A stretch of 61,023 nucleotides of DNA from a bacterium (GCA_030427525.1 JAUIBD010000003.1:1-61023); one strand, 5' to 3'; shown: positions 50,729 through 59,109, counted from the stretch's first letter. Numbers and translations: made by a program. The notes: a model not told the origin generated them from the sequence alone.

Positions 50729-50977
50729 TTAGACGCTCATAGAGAGTAGTGTCCAAGAACCTCCCCTGTTGTCACTGCGTAGTTTGAACTCGCGTGTGCC
50801 GTCTGTCATGGTAAGAAGCTGAACCAGCCTCTCACCCTTTGAAACTACACAGCTGAGTCCTGCGTCGATGAAGTCGTAGCTTTTGCCGTCGAACTCCATT
50901 CGCTTAGGGTAGGCCATTAAGCCCTTTCGAAACCCTAGTGCAGTGATAATAACTGGTTTGTTTATAGATTGTGTCAT
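50729..50977 (-). CDS. Small hypothetical protein, 82 aa
   Basis: Soluble, beta-rich protein (PVIITALGFRKGLMAYPKRM, then KLRSDNRGGSWTLLSM) of no family I can name. A Shine-Dalgarno CAGGAG lies about 8 nt before the ATG. It is flanked by long non-coding regions with hairpins on both sides, suggesting it is separately regulated. Confidence 0.7.
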   Translation of the reverse strand: MTQSINKPVIITALGFRKGLMAYPKRMEFDGKSYDFIDAGLSCVVSKGERLVQLLTMTDGTREFKLRSDNRGGSWTLLSMSV

Positions 50978-51070
50978 GTTTTCACTCCTGACTCGTGGTG
51001 GATGCCTACGAGGCTAATGCTTGATATATGATTAGCGAACGGATTTTGGAGTGAACTACTCTACTGATAG

Positions 51071-51102
51071 GGCGTGTTGACCGCTCGAAACGACGCCTTT
51101 TT
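51071..51102 (+). terminator. Plus-strand terminator-like hairpin
   Basis: GGCGT (51071-51075) pairs with ACGCC (51093-51097), with GTT/AAAC extending the stem past a bulge, and TTTTT follows at 51098-51102. No plus-strand gene precedes it, so it may end a small RNA. Confidence 0.45.
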
Positions 51103-51156
51103 ACAGAGGTAGCTAGTGTAAATGTACATCCCTTTTTAGCTCGGGATATAATGCTT

Positions 51157-51198
51157 CTAACCTGTTAGTGGAAAGGCCTTCGGGGCCAGTACCAACAT
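51157..51198 (-). CDS. Candidate 13-codon leader peptide
   Basis: Minus-strand frame MLVLAPKAFPLTG then TAG, starting 10 nt after a TATACT hexamer. Its codons form a hairpin (GTTGGT/ACTAAC enclosing GGCC/GGCC). It could be a regulatory peptide upstream of the 82-aa gene or a by-product of RNA structure. Confidence 0.25.
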   Translation of the reverse strand: MLVLAPKAFPLTG

Positions 51199-51208
51199 GG
51201 CTACACCT

Positions 51209-51239
51209 AGTATAGCGCGCTGATTTGGTCCGGTGTCAA
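51209..51239 (-). promoter_or_regulatory. Minus-strand promoter upstream of the 82-aa gene
   Basis: Minus-strand TTGACA (51239-51234) and TATACT (51214-51209), separated by a slightly long 19-nt spacer. Confidence 0.5.
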
Positions 51240-51288
51240 TGCATGTGTTCAGACTTTTTGCGTGTAGTAAATGCAACAGTCATGGTAG

Positions 51289-54009
51289 TTACCTCAGAGA
51301 GATGTCGGCGCTGCCCTTTTCGGGTAATGTGCCCTCGGTAGCTTGCTTTACTATAGGTTCACTAGATTCTGACGCAGATTCGCTTGAAGTAACTGAAGCT
51401 ACATCACCTCCTTCAGCGTCAGTTTTCTTTTTGCGCTTTCGTTTACGCTTTTTCTTGGCAGGTGCGTCACCTTCCCCGCTACCAACAACTGACGATGGCG
51501 TGCCATCGGCCAGGCCTACCTGGGGGCTCATGTCTGCAGCAGGCTGTTGCTGAGGAAGAGCGCGACCGTCTTTATTGCTACCTGACATCATTAGCCTTGC
51601 TATCTCGGTTTCTACTTCTGCCCTGTCACGGCTATAGCCAAGGCGGGTATGCTCGATAATACGACCGGTATTATCGTCTTGTGGCAAGGGTAAATTCAAC
51701 GTTTTGGCACTAAAGGCGGGTGTCTTCTCTCCGTTGATTACCATATTTATGACAAAATTACGGTTGTGCATCTGCAAGAGGTCGAGAGCTTCGAAATTCG
51801 GCTCGAACTGCTTAGATAGTATCGGTGCGTCATCGGCCGACACGCGGAACGTAATCATGGTGCCAACGTTGCCAAAGACAGCATCACGGACGGTTTCTGA
51901 CATCTGTGAAATATACTGGTTGGCTACAGTCAGGTTCAGGCCATATTTACGTGCTTCAGATAGAATGGTCGCGAATGAATCGGTGGCAAAGTTCTGAAAT
52001 TCGTCCACATACAGATAAAATGGTCGGCGATCTTCTATATTGGCAATATCTGAGCGGCTCATGGCTGCCAGCTGAATTTTAGTTACCATGAATGAGCCTA
52101 AGATTGCGGCATTGTCTTCACCTATCAAGCCCTTTGAAAGATTCACAATTAAAATCTTGCCTTCGTCCATAATTTGACGGATGTTGAAAGTACTCTTTGG
52201 CTGGCCAATAATGTTACGAATAATCGGGTTAGCGGTAAACGCGCCCACCTTGTTCAGCACAGGGGCGATGGCTTCAGCTTGGAATTTCTCGTTCCAGCTA
52301 TTGAATTCGATATTCCAGAACTGTAGCACTACTGTGTCGGTACAGGTGGCCAGTACCTCTTTGCGGAACTTTTTATCTGTCAGCATGCGGGTAATATCAA
52401 GCATGGTGGTGTTCGGGTGGTCAAGCAGCGCTAGAATGGTGTAGCGCAAAATGTATTCGAGCCTGGGACCCCAGCTCTCGCCGAACATACGCTTTAGTAC
52501 CCCGATTACCTCTGATGAAATGTTGGTTTTCATGTTCGGATCGGTTACTTCTAGGGGGTTGAACCCAAGTGGATAGGCCGTGTCTGCGGGGTTGAAATAC
52601 ACCACGTCCTTTAGTCGAGAGCCTGGGATGAAGCGCATGTTGTCGACCGCAAAATCTCCGTGCGGGTCGATAATTGCGTAGCCGTGGCCATGAAAAACAT
52701 CCGAAAGCGCGAATAGTTCAAGAAGTCCAGACTTACCTGCACCGGTTTGTCCGATGATGTAGACATGGCGTGAGCGGTCGTAGCGCAACATACCAAACTG
52801 ATGGTTGATACCACGGAAGTTTGTTACGCCGAAGGCCGAAATGTTTTCGTCGATTGCGTCGTTCCCTGTTATGACGGGTAATTTTGCCGGTGGTTCGGCG
52901 GTTTTATTACTGGCCCATACGATGTTCGGGGTTTCTACATTGGTGTGTGGGAGGTGGAAGACAGACGCGAGCTCTTCAATATTCAGTACGAAGCCTCTGC
53001 CGTTAAAGGTACGGGTTTTATATGAGGTGAGGTCTTCTTTTTTGAAACTGGTGTTGACCATGCGAAAACCATTTAGGTTGGTGCTGTTGAACTGTTTAAA
53101 TGTACCAACAATCGCTTGCATACGTAGTTTAGCGTTGGTTTGGCTATCGCCAAGATATGCCAGGCGGATTTTTACCTGGTACCCTAGTTTCGTTGCTTTC
53201 TTCTCTACCTCACTGATACGAGTTTTATCGCGTTCGGTGAGCTCCTTTGGTGCTGGACCAGTTGCTCCGGCGCCTTGCTCTGGTGGTTTCCAGAGTGCCT
53301 CAAAAAAGCCGCCAAACCAGCGAAAATCAACGGTGCCACCGCTAAAGAATGCAAATGGGTTGCCACCGCGCAGGCCGCTCACCCACCGTTCGCTCACCTT
53401 GTGCCAGTCGTCAGCGATAGGCCGGGTTAATACTTGTACCCATAACTCCTCGCCAGTCGATTCGAGCTTGGCCAACGTTCCGGTGATACCGGCCAATGGG
53501 TCAACCTCGAAGTTTTGGAAGGTCTTTATCGGCAGCACCTCGTTGTCAGCGACAGTAATTTCAGAAGTATACACCACATTGTGGCGCCGTTCATGGCTGA
53601 CGTAATCTTCATCGGCGGTGTGTATCTGTACAGTTGGGTACTGCGCATAGATCTGCCCTTCCACGAAGCTTTGCAGGCTACGAGGCACCCATACATAAAA
53701 ACGGATCTGGCCATTCACTGAAGCGATTTCGAAGCTCAAGTGCTCTTGCATACCCCCATTCAGACGTAGCTCTGCTTTATCACGCAAAATACCATGCAAG
53801 CTTGCAAACAACTGCTCGGCGGCCAGCTCAGATTTATCATTGGCCTTTGGAATCTCCAGAATTAGCAGAACACTATCAAGGGGTTTCGCAGGGGTTATCT
53901 GGCGATAATTACGCCAAGTACCGTACAAAAGCAGCAGAACCAGGGGTATCCATACATACCACTGTAGAAGCGTTTCCAGTACCCACTGCAAAATAGACAT
54001 AAGGTTCAT
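51289..54009 (-). CDS. TraG/VirB4-like membrane-anchored ATPase
   Basis: About 906 residues. An N-terminal membrane segment (WVLETLLQWYVWIPLVLLLLYG) is followed by a large domain and a HerA/TraG-type motor: Walker A VYIIGQTGAGKSGLLELF, the ensuing YAIIDPHGDFAVDN, Walker B FYLYVDEFQNF and a sensor region ANQYISQMSE. Such ATPases drive DNA or protein transfer in type IV secretion and are common in Saccharibacteria without the full mating apparatus. The tail is Lys/Glu-rich and disordered. No relaxase, VirB6 or VirB8 is nearby. The start is the ATG at 54009, 5 nt after a GACAAT hexamer. Confidence 0.85.
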   Translation of the reverse strand: MNLMSILQWVLETLLQWYVWIPLVLLLLYGTWRNYRQITPAKPLDSVLLILEIPKANDKSELAAEQLFASLHGILRDKAELRLNGGMQEHLSFEIASVNGQIRFYVWVPRSLQSFVEGQIYAQYPTVQIHTADEDYVSHERRHNVVYTSEITVADNEVLPIKTFQNFEVDPLAGITGTLAKLESTGEELWVQVLTRPIADDWHKVSERWVSGLRGGNPFAFFSGGTVDFRWFGGFFEALWKPPEQGAGATGPAPKELTERDKTRISEVEKKATKLGYQVKIRLAYLGDSQTNAKLRMQAIVGTFKQFNSTNLNGFRMVNTSFKKEDLTSYKTRTFNGRGFVLNIEELASVFHLPHTNVETPNIVWASNKTAEPPAKLPVITGNDAIDENISAFGVTNFRGINHQFGMLRYDRSRHVYIIGQTGAGKSGLLELFALSDVFHGHGYAIIDPHGDFAVDNMRFIPGSRLKDVVYFNPADTAYPLGFNPLEVTDPNMKTNISSEVIGVLKRMFGESWGPRLEYILRYTILALLDHPNTTMLDITRMLTDKKFRKEVLATCTDTVVLQFWNIEFNSWNEKFQAEAIAPVLNKVGAFTANPIIRNIIGQPKSTFNIRQIMDEGKILIVNLSKGLIGEDNAAILGSFMVTKIQLAAMSRSDIANIEDRRPFYLYVDEFQNFATDSFATILSEARKYGLNLTVANQYISQMSETVRDAVFGNVGTMITFRVSADDAPILSKQFEPNFEALDLLQMHNRNFVINMVINGEKTPAFSAKTLNLPLPQDDNTGRIIEHTRLGYSRDRAEVETEIARLMMSGSNKDGRALPQQQPAADMSPQVGLADGTPSSVVGSGEGDAPAKKKRKRKRKKKTDAEGGDVASVTSSESASESSEPIVKQATEGTLPEKGSADISLR

Positions 54010-54049
54010 CACTTATTGTCCCACCTGTGGCCTCTGTTTGCAAGGGTAG

Positions 54050-55105
54050 CTATTTGCTTGGTTCAGCAAGTGTGTACGTTGCTTTAGAAACACGCTTGAA
54101 CTGTGGCTTGCTTTGGAGGTTTAGTAGGATAGTTGTTTCCTTCACCTGGCGGCTTTTTAGCACACGTTTTACGATCTCGTCGCGGTGCAACGGTTCGCCA
54201 GCTTTTTTCAACACATCAGAGATAATGTCAGCGACAGTGCCCTTTGAATAGCCCCATTGGTCGAGGGCGTAAATGCCACGGCCAATCAGTACGAAGCGCT
54301 TGTCTTTAATAAGTTCGTTGTGAATTGCTTGGGTCGTGACGTCTTTACGCTTGAATTCACTTTTCTTGATGCTTTTAGCAATTTCTGAAAAGTGCATTGG
54401 TTTGCCGTTGTCAGCTAGAATTACATAGATTTTGTCACGGATATTCTTTGGATTAACGGTTGGCCAGCGTACCAGACCCCAGTTGTCTTTCAGGTGGGCT
54501 AGCTTTTTCGAAACACTCGCTAGTGCGCTAACGTGGCTTGGGTGTTCGTGGTCAAGCTTGGCATGTAAATCTTCAGAGGTGATTGGCTCGCCATGCGCTT
54601 TAACGGTTTTAACGATTTCCTCAGCGTATGCCTTGATTTTCTTTTCGTCGGCATGTTCTTTAATGCCGATAGAGTGGTAGTAGTCATCGTTCTCGTTCAC
54701 GACAGCAAGGTTGGGTGACAGTTCAGCAATAAAGGCAATGTGTGCCTTGCTAAGCGCAGAAGCACCTTTTTCGATCATACCTTCAGCAACGTCTTGTACA
54801 CGAGCTACCCTACCCTGTTCAGACAGGTAGCGGACAATTGCGCGCTCTGCGTCTTTTAGGCTGGGCACTTTACCTTCTTCGCTAGCGAGCTTTAGGCGAA
54901 TAAGAATAGCTTTTTCGAGCTGGCGAACACGTTCACGGGTAATTCCCAGTAGCTCACCGATTTGTTCTAGCGTTTCCTTGCGGTCAAATAGTCCAAAACG
55001 ACGCGAAATAATTTCACGCTCACGGTCTTGTTCGATAACCCCCAAAATATCGTTTACAGCCTGTTCGAGGCTGCTTGCAGTACTTGTTTGGTTGGTTTCG
55101 TCCAT
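54050..55105 (-). CDS. Sigma-70 region 4 fused to HARE-HTH-type winged helices
   Basis: A DNA-binding regulator of about 351 residues. Residues 47-68 (EQIGELLGITRERVRQLEKA) are a classic sigma-70 region 4 helix-turn-helix, the part that reads the -35 element. No region 2 is present, so it cannot be a complete sigma factor. Residues about 222-284 look like a HARE-HTH/RpoE-delta domain (DKIYVILADNGKPMHFSEIAKSI), and a further winged-helix-like unit follows (DVLKKAGEPLHRDEIVKRV). It may modulate RNA polymerase at promoters. The ATG at 55105 is preferred to an upstream GTG at 55129 because AAAGGA precedes it. Confidence 0.8.
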   Translation of the reverse strand: MDETNQTSTASSLEQAVNDILGVIEQDREREIISRRFGLFDRKETLEQIGELLGITRERVRQLEKAILIRLKLASEEGKVPSLKDAERAIVRYLSEQGRVARVQDVAEGMIEKGASALSKAHIAFIAELSPNLAVVNENDDYYHSIGIKEHADEKKIKAYAEEIVKTVKAHGEPITSEDLHAKLDHEHPSHVSALASVSKKLAHLKDNWGLVRWPTVNPKNIRDKIYVILADNGKPMHFSEIAKSIKKSEFKRKDVTTQAIHNELIKDKRFVLIGRGIYALDQWGYSKGTVADIISDVLKKAGEPLHRDEIVKRVLKSRQVKETTILLNLQSKPQFKRVSKATYTLAEPSK

Positions 55106-55166
55106 GCTGGTAAATATCCTTTCGGCCACACCGCTGTTGTTATGCTATGTTGTTGTATATGCTCAC

Positions 55167-55195
55167 ATTATATAACAATGTATATTCAATGTCAA
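55167..55195 (-). promoter_or_regulatory. Full consensus promoter of the sigma-4/HARE gene
   Basis: Minus-strand TTGACA (55195-55190), exactly 17 nt, TATAAT (55172-55167). The only perfect -35/-10 pair I found in the window. It leaves a leader of about 55 nt, unlike the leaderless genes. Confidence 0.8.
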
Positions 55196-55261
55196 ACACA
55201 TTTTCCCATATGTTTTATTATAGCACATACTAGACGCTTATGGTAAATAGTATTTTTAGAC

Positions 55262-55297
55262 TTTTTATACGCTAGAAATGTGTTTAGCGTAAAAACT
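55262..55297. other. Inverted repeat in the 55106-55323 spacer
   Basis: TACGCTA and TAGCGTA pair perfectly around a 10-nt loop, flanked by T5 and A5 tracts. The tracts lie on the wrong side for a standard terminator on either strand. Nothing else is seen in this 218-nt spacer apart from the promoter. Confidence 0.4.
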
Positions 55298-55323
55298 AAA
55301 TCTGTATTGTGTCAAAGTAACCC

Positions 55324-56076
55324 CTATGGATAGTAGGTCAAACCAGTGGTGTCACATGGTCCACTGACGGGAATCGTTTGTGTTGGAGTTGTGTGAAACA
55401 CGATAGATGGGTTGTCAGCAACACGATTTTCTAGGCAAAAGTTAGTAGCATCATTGCTAGGAGTCACGCTTGGATCTGGTAGCGGTACAGTGTTGCCGTT
55501 GATAACTACAGGAAAGTAGCCACCCTGGTCTATGAAGTCTTGCATCATAGATGCTACCCCCGTTGTGCACGCAGTGCCACAGCTTAATGATGGTACACTT
55601 TCGCAGCTTGGGTCTTGTCCCATGCTCTGACATATAGCACTGTCCCATATTGTGTTTGAGCCAGACGTACCCTTTACGTGCATTTTCGCACCATTTTTGT
55701 TACCCGCAAATGCGCATGAGGTCACTGTTGGCAAAGAAGTTAGATTGGCGTTACATGCGTTTAAAAATAGCTGAGCATTCTGGTCGTTATCTAGGCCAGT
55801 ATACTGCCACGAGCCAGTTGCATTGGTATATAGGACCATGGCAGAGCGCACAGACGGTGCGAAATCAGTTCCAGCCAAGTTCGGGGGGTAATAATCTTTG
55901 AAGTTGAGATTTGACTTGAGTGCTGTCGTGGCTAGCTGTAGGTCGCTTTTTACTGCTTGCGTAGAGGTGCGAGTTTGCCATGCGCCGTAGCTTACGATGA
56001 CGATAGTGGCGAGAATTGCCAAGGTGGCAATGATAACGACAATTTCTACAATGGTGAAGCCGCGGGCTTTTAACAT
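55324..56076 (-). CDS. Type IV prepilin-like protein
   Basis: About 250 residues with a class III signal: a short leader MLKARG cleaved before FTIVEI, then the hydrophobic pilin helix (VVIIATLAILATIVIVSYGAW). The Glu at mature position 5 is present. The globular part has many Cys that may form disulfides. Such pilins build pili used for adhesion, twitching or DNA uptake. No pilus assembly gene is adjacent. The ATG at 56076 lies 6 nt after a minus-strand TACAAT; the longer frame upstream runs into the terminator of cassette 2. Confidence 0.88.
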   Translation of the reverse strand: MLKARGFTIVEIVVIIATLAILATIVIVSYGAWQTRTSTQAVKSDLQLATTALKSNLNFKDYYPPNLAGTDFAPSVRSAMVLYTNATGSWQYTGLDNDQNAQLFLNACNANLTSLPTVTSCAFAGNKNGAKMHVKGTSGSNTIWDSAICQSMGQDPSCESVPSLSCGTACTTGVASMMQDFIDQGGYFPVVINGNTVPLPDPSVTPSNDATNFCLENRVADNPSIVFHTTPTQTIPVSGPCDTTGLTYYP

Positions 56077-56086
56077 AAGCATATTG
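56068..56086. repeat. TTTTAACATAAGCATATTG, near-copy of the 8161 motif
   Basis: Matches 8161-8179 at 18 of 19 positions. Here it overlaps the start codon and -10 of the prepilin gene on the minus strand. Confidence 0.4.
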
Positions 56087-56088
56087 TA
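56083..56088 (-). promoter_or_regulatory. -10 element of the prepilin gene, leaderless type
   Basis: Minus-strand TACAAT; 6 nt to the ATG at 56076, and directly abutting another in-frame ATG at 56082. Confidence 0.5.
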
Positions 56089-56110
56089 GCAAATTAAAGT
56101 ATGAAACGAA

Positions 56111-56171
56111 AAGAGCCCGCCCCCGAAGAGCGACCTGGCGAACGAAGATATCTCTTCGGACGCGGGCTCTT
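56111..56171 (-). terminator. GC-rich hairpin terminator of cassette 2
   Basis: Arms 56111-56130 and 56152-56171 pair over 10 outer bp (AAGAGCCCGC) and 8 inner bp (CCGAAGAG), with a 2-nt internal loop and a 21-nt apical loop. On the minus strand TTTTCGTTT follows. The form is similar in spirit to the cassette 1 terminator. Confidence 0.75.
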
Positions 56172-56198
56172 GACGGGTGCGGACTTGGGTCACGCGGA

Positions 56199-56507
56199 CT
56201 ACGCCTGGTTCGGCTCATGGCGGAACACCCGTGGGGTGGTGATCGCCATCGCCAGCGCGACGACTGCCATGATGGACACGAACAACGTGTACGTGTAGGC
56301 ATAGGACAAGTCGCTCAAGATGTAGTAGCTGTTGCAGGCACTGGTCACGGTGCATTCGGCGAGTTTGGCCTTGTTGTACAGGATCTCGCTCCAACCGAGC
56401 CATGCCTCGTAGGTGAACAACACCGCAGCGCTTGCCGCGATGAGGGACAGGATCGTCACCAAGACGACCTCTCCCCTGCTCAGCTTCTTGCGTGTGTACG
56501 AACGCAT
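56199..56507 (-). CDS. GC-rich orphan gene (cassette 2), small membrane protein 102 aa
   Basis: Two or three hydrophobic segments (VVLVTILSLIAASAAVLF near the N-terminus and TLFVSIMAVVALAMAI near the C-terminus) with two Cys between them. GC content is far above its neighbours: two counted 60-base lines are 40/60 and 36/60. Shine-Dalgarno GGAAGGAG lies 5-6 nt before the ATG; its own promoter and GC-rich terminator flank it. Like cassette 1 it is a monocistronic unit on the minus strand. No family is recognised. Confidence 0.7.
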   Translation of the reverse strand: MRSYTRKKLSRGEVVLVTILSLIAASAAVLFTYEAWLGWSEILYNKAKLAECTVTSACNSYYILSDLSYAYTYTLFVSIMAVVALAMAITTPRVFRHEPNQA

Positions 56508-56546
56508 GGCGCTCCTTCCGATAGGTATGGGCCTTACGTTGCTAGT

Positions 56547-56575
56547 ATTATATCACAAAAATTATAATAAGTAAA
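56547..56575 (-). promoter_or_regulatory. Promoter of cassette 2
   Basis: Minus-strand TTTACT (56575-56570), 17-nt spacer, TATAAT (56552-56547), with about 40 nt to the ATG. Confidence 0.5.
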
Positions 56576-56609
56576 GTACTTGTGTTTTTAACAGCAATTG
56601 TTTCCTCTG

Positions 56610-58934
56610 TTAACTAGCTTTTTTACGTGCTCGTGGGCGGCGGGCACCTTTGGCTGGAGCGTCGGCCAGAAGCTTCTTGGCTTCGTCGTGCGTGATGCTT
56701 TTCGGGTCGGTGTCTTTCGGTATCTTGGCGTTCTTTTTACCATCAGTGATGTATGGGCCGAAGCGACCGTTCAGAACTTTGACTCCATCGCCAAAATCGG
56801 CAATGTTCTTCTCTGCCTCGGCCTTTAGTTTTTCAGCATAAAGTTCAAGGGCACGTTCTAGAGTGATATCGTGCGGGTCGTCTTCTTTTAGGCTGACGTA
56901 CAGTGGTTTCGTAGTTTTCGTCTTGGTTCCAACTTGCAGGAATGGTCCGAAGCGGCCGACATTTGCACGAATTGGCAGGCCGTCTTCGGTTTCGCCGAGT
57001 AAACGTGGTAATTTAAAGGCTTCCAATGCTTCCTCGAGCGTGATAGTTTCTAGTTTTGCGCCTTTCGGCAAGGGTGCAAACTCTGGTTTTTCGTCGTCGT
57101 CTTGGCTGCCTAGCTGTAGCATTGGGCCGAAACGGCCGAAACGAGCCAAAATAGGTTTGCCGCTCTTCGGGTCGATACCAACTTCCCTATTCGTGCCTAC
57201 TTTACTACGGTCAATGTCGCTAGATTTGGCAATCAGTTCATGGAATGGATCGTAGAATTCTTGCAACATTTTATTCCGCGACAGGCTGTTTTCGGCGATA
57301 TCGTCGAAATGTTCCTCTACACTCGCGGTGAAGCCATAGTTAACGATAGGTTCAAAATGATTGGTCAAGAAATCAGCGATAAGTTCGCCTGAGGGGGTCG
57401 GGATCAGCTTTCCTTTGGTAGAGCCAGTCTTTTCCTGTACAACTTCACGGTCCACTTCGCCTTCCAGCAGTTTCAGTACCACTACGTCACGCGGTTCGCC
57501 CTCGCCGTCACCCTTTTCTACGTAGCCACGGGTTTGCACCGTATCGATAATGGTCGCGTAGGTGCTAGGCCGTCCAATACCCAGCTCTTCGAGTTTCTTT
57601 ACCAGGCTACCCTCGGTGTAGCGTGCTGGTGGGCGGGCAAACACTTCCCTGGCCTCTACTTCAGACGCGCCGAGTGTGTCTTTGGCCTTCAGTGGAGGTA
57701 GAATCTCTTCTTTGCCACCACCGTAGACACGTAGGAAGCCATCGAATACAATCACTTCACCCTTGGCGACGAATGTTCGCTTGTCGCTGGAGATCGTCAC
57801 TGTTACGGTCGTTTTTTCGAGCTTGGCGGGTGCCATTTGGCTGGCTAGTGTGCGGCGGCGGATCAAATCATATAGTTTCTGGTCGTACTCATTATTGCTC
57901 GCGGTTTCACGAGTCACATCAGTCGGACGGATAGCTTCATGCGCTTCTTGGGCAGATGCATTTTTGGCTTTGAATTTGCGTACAGTTGAATATTCCGGGC
58001 CGTAAAGTGACTTTATGTAGTCGGTGGCAGCAGCGATAGCCTGCCCCGATAGTACGGGGTTGTCGGTACGCATATAGGTGATCTTTCCGTCTTGGTACAG
58101 CTTTTGTGCGCTAGACATCGTGGCTTTAGAGCCATAGCCAAGCTTGCTATTGGCTTCTTGCTGTAATGTGCTGGTCGTAAATGGCGCGGCTGGGTTGCGC
58201 GTGCCAGGAGTTTTCGATACGTCACTCACTGAGTAGGTCGCGTCTTTCAGGCTCGCTAGAAACTTTGCCGCATCGGCTTCGCTGTCGAATCGTTCGCTGA
58301 GCTCGGCCTTGAATTCTTGGCCATCGTGAAATAACAGCGCTGTTACTTTAAACTGGCTGCTGCCTTCAAAGGCGGTGATTTCGCGCTCTCGCTCTACGAG
58401 CAAACGTACGGCTGGGCTTTGTACGCGTCCGGCGCTCTTGCCCCCCGGTACTTTTTGCCATACGACTGGGCTGAGTTCAAAGCCGACGATACGGTCTAAG
58501 ATCTGGCGTGCTTGCTGCGCCTCTACTAAATGCATATCTACCGTGCGCGGGTTCTTCACCGCCTCTTCTATGGCAGATTTTGTGATTTCGTGGAACACGA
58601 TACGCTTGGTGGTTTTCGTATCCAGGCCCAAGACTTCACACAAATGCCAGGCAATGGCCTCGCCTTCGCGGTCTTCATCGGTTGCTAGCCATACGGTGTC
58701 GGCAGCTTTCGTAGCTTTTTTTAGCTCGCTAATTACTTTTCGTTTCTCAGGGTCGATTTCATATATAGTTTCAAATCCATTCGCTACATCGACACCTGGG
58801 CGGCCGTCTTTGGTCTTTTTAGCAATGCTGCGAATGTGGCCAATACTCGAGAGTACAGTAAAATCCTTACCAAGGTATTTCTCGATGGTTTTGGCTTTGG
58901 CTGGTGACTCTACTATTACTAAGTTTTTGCTCAT
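56610..58934 (-). CDS. topA: DNA topoisomerase I
   Basis: Relaxes negative supercoils by a type IA strand-passage mechanism. About 774 residues. The TOPRIM domain is MSKNLVIVESPAKAKTIEKY with the acidic DEDREGEAIAWH, and the catalytic Tyr287 lies in ITYMRTDNPVLSG. The C-terminal half carries three repeats each containing a GRFGP core (LARFGRFGPMLQLG, VGRFGPFLQVG, NGRFGPYITDG) instead of the four-Cys zinc fingers of E. coli TopA, and ends in an Arg/Lys-rich tail. The ATG at 58934 matches the family start; the upstream ATG at 58976 does not. Confidence 0.96.
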   Translation of the reverse strand: MSKNLVIVESPAKAKTIEKYLGKDFTVLSSIGHIRSIAKKTKDGRPGVDVANGFETIYEIDPEKRKVISELKKATKAADTVWLATDEDREGEAIAWHLCEVLGLDTKTTKRIVFHEITKSAIEEAVKNPRTVDMHLVEAQQARQILDRIVGFELSPVVWQKVPGGKSAGRVQSPAVRLLVEREREITAFEGSSQFKVTALLFHDGQEFKAELSERFDSEADAAKFLASLKDATYSVSDVSKTPGTRNPAAPFTTSTLQQEANSKLGYGSKATMSSAQKLYQDGKITYMRTDNPVLSGQAIAAATDYIKSLYGPEYSTVRKFKAKNASAQEAHEAIRPTDVTRETASNNEYDQKLYDLIRRRTLASQMAPAKLEKTTVTVTISSDKRTFVAKGEVIVFDGFLRVYGGGKEEILPPLKAKDTLGASEVEAREVFARPPARYTEGSLVKKLEELGIGRPSTYATIIDTVQTRGYVEKGDGEGEPRDVVVLKLLEGEVDREVVQEKTGSTKGKLIPTPSGELIADFLTNHFEPIVNYGFTASVEEHFDDIAENSLSRNKMLQEFYDPFHELIAKSSDIDRSKVGTNREVGIDPKSGKPILARFGRFGPMLQLGSQDDDEKPEFAPLPKGAKLETITLEEALEAFKLPRLLGETEDGLPIRANVGRFGPFLQVGTKTKTTKPLYVSLKEDDPHDITLERALELYAEKLKAEAEKNIADFGDGVKVLNGRFGPYITDGKKNAKIPKDTDPKSITHDEAKKLLADAPAKGARRPRARKKAS

Positions 58935-59002
58935 AGGCTCTTTCTGTACTGAAGCACAAGGCTCCATAATACGCAACTTTTTTAAAAATGCAAATAAAAC
59001 TG

Positions 59003-59030
59003 TTGACAGCTGTGCTCACAGGAGTAGAAT
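59003..59030 (+). promoter_or_regulatory. Upstream promoter of the 59203 gene
   Basis: TTGACA (59003-59008), 16-nt spacer, TAGAAT (59025-59030). It is first of two tandem promoters in the 268-nt topA-59203 spacer. Confidence 0.5.
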
Positions 59031-59080
59031 AAAAGTATCGCATAAGCGAAATAAACATGTACCGTAACAAAGAATGAATA

Positions 59081-59109
59081 TTGACAAAAATAAACATTTG
59101 TTGTAGCAT
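59081..59109 (+). promoter_or_regulatory. Downstream promoter of the 59203 gene
   Basis: TTGACA (59081-59086), 17-nt spacer, TAGCAT (59104-59109). The resulting leader of roughly 85 nt is GC-rich between 59120 and 59165 and ends in AAAGGAG, a strong ribosome binding site. Confidence 0.6.

Larger units (their letters stand above)
50978..51288. other. 311-nt structured intergenic region
   Basis: Between the TraG/VirB4-like gene and the 82-aa gene, both on the minus strand. It contains CTCGT/ACGAG (about 50991-51012), GCTAAT/ATTAGC (about 51014-51037), GAGT/ACTC near 51050, a plus-strand terminator-like hairpin at 51071-51102 and a minus-strand promoter with a 13-codon frame at 51157-51239. It is probably the leader of the 82-aa gene, with possibly a plus-strand small RNA. 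Confidence 0.5.

Noticed and set aside
52805-53605. Long plus-strand frame of 266 codons opposite the TraG/VirB4-like gene
   Set aside because: It lies fully antisense to a well-supported ATPase gene, has Ser/Arg/Leu-rich shadow composition and no start signals.
55262-55297. TACGCTA/TAGCGTA inverted repeat as terminator of the prepilin gene
   Set aside because: T and A tracts are on the wrong sides for termination in either direction; it is left as an unexplained inverted repeat.
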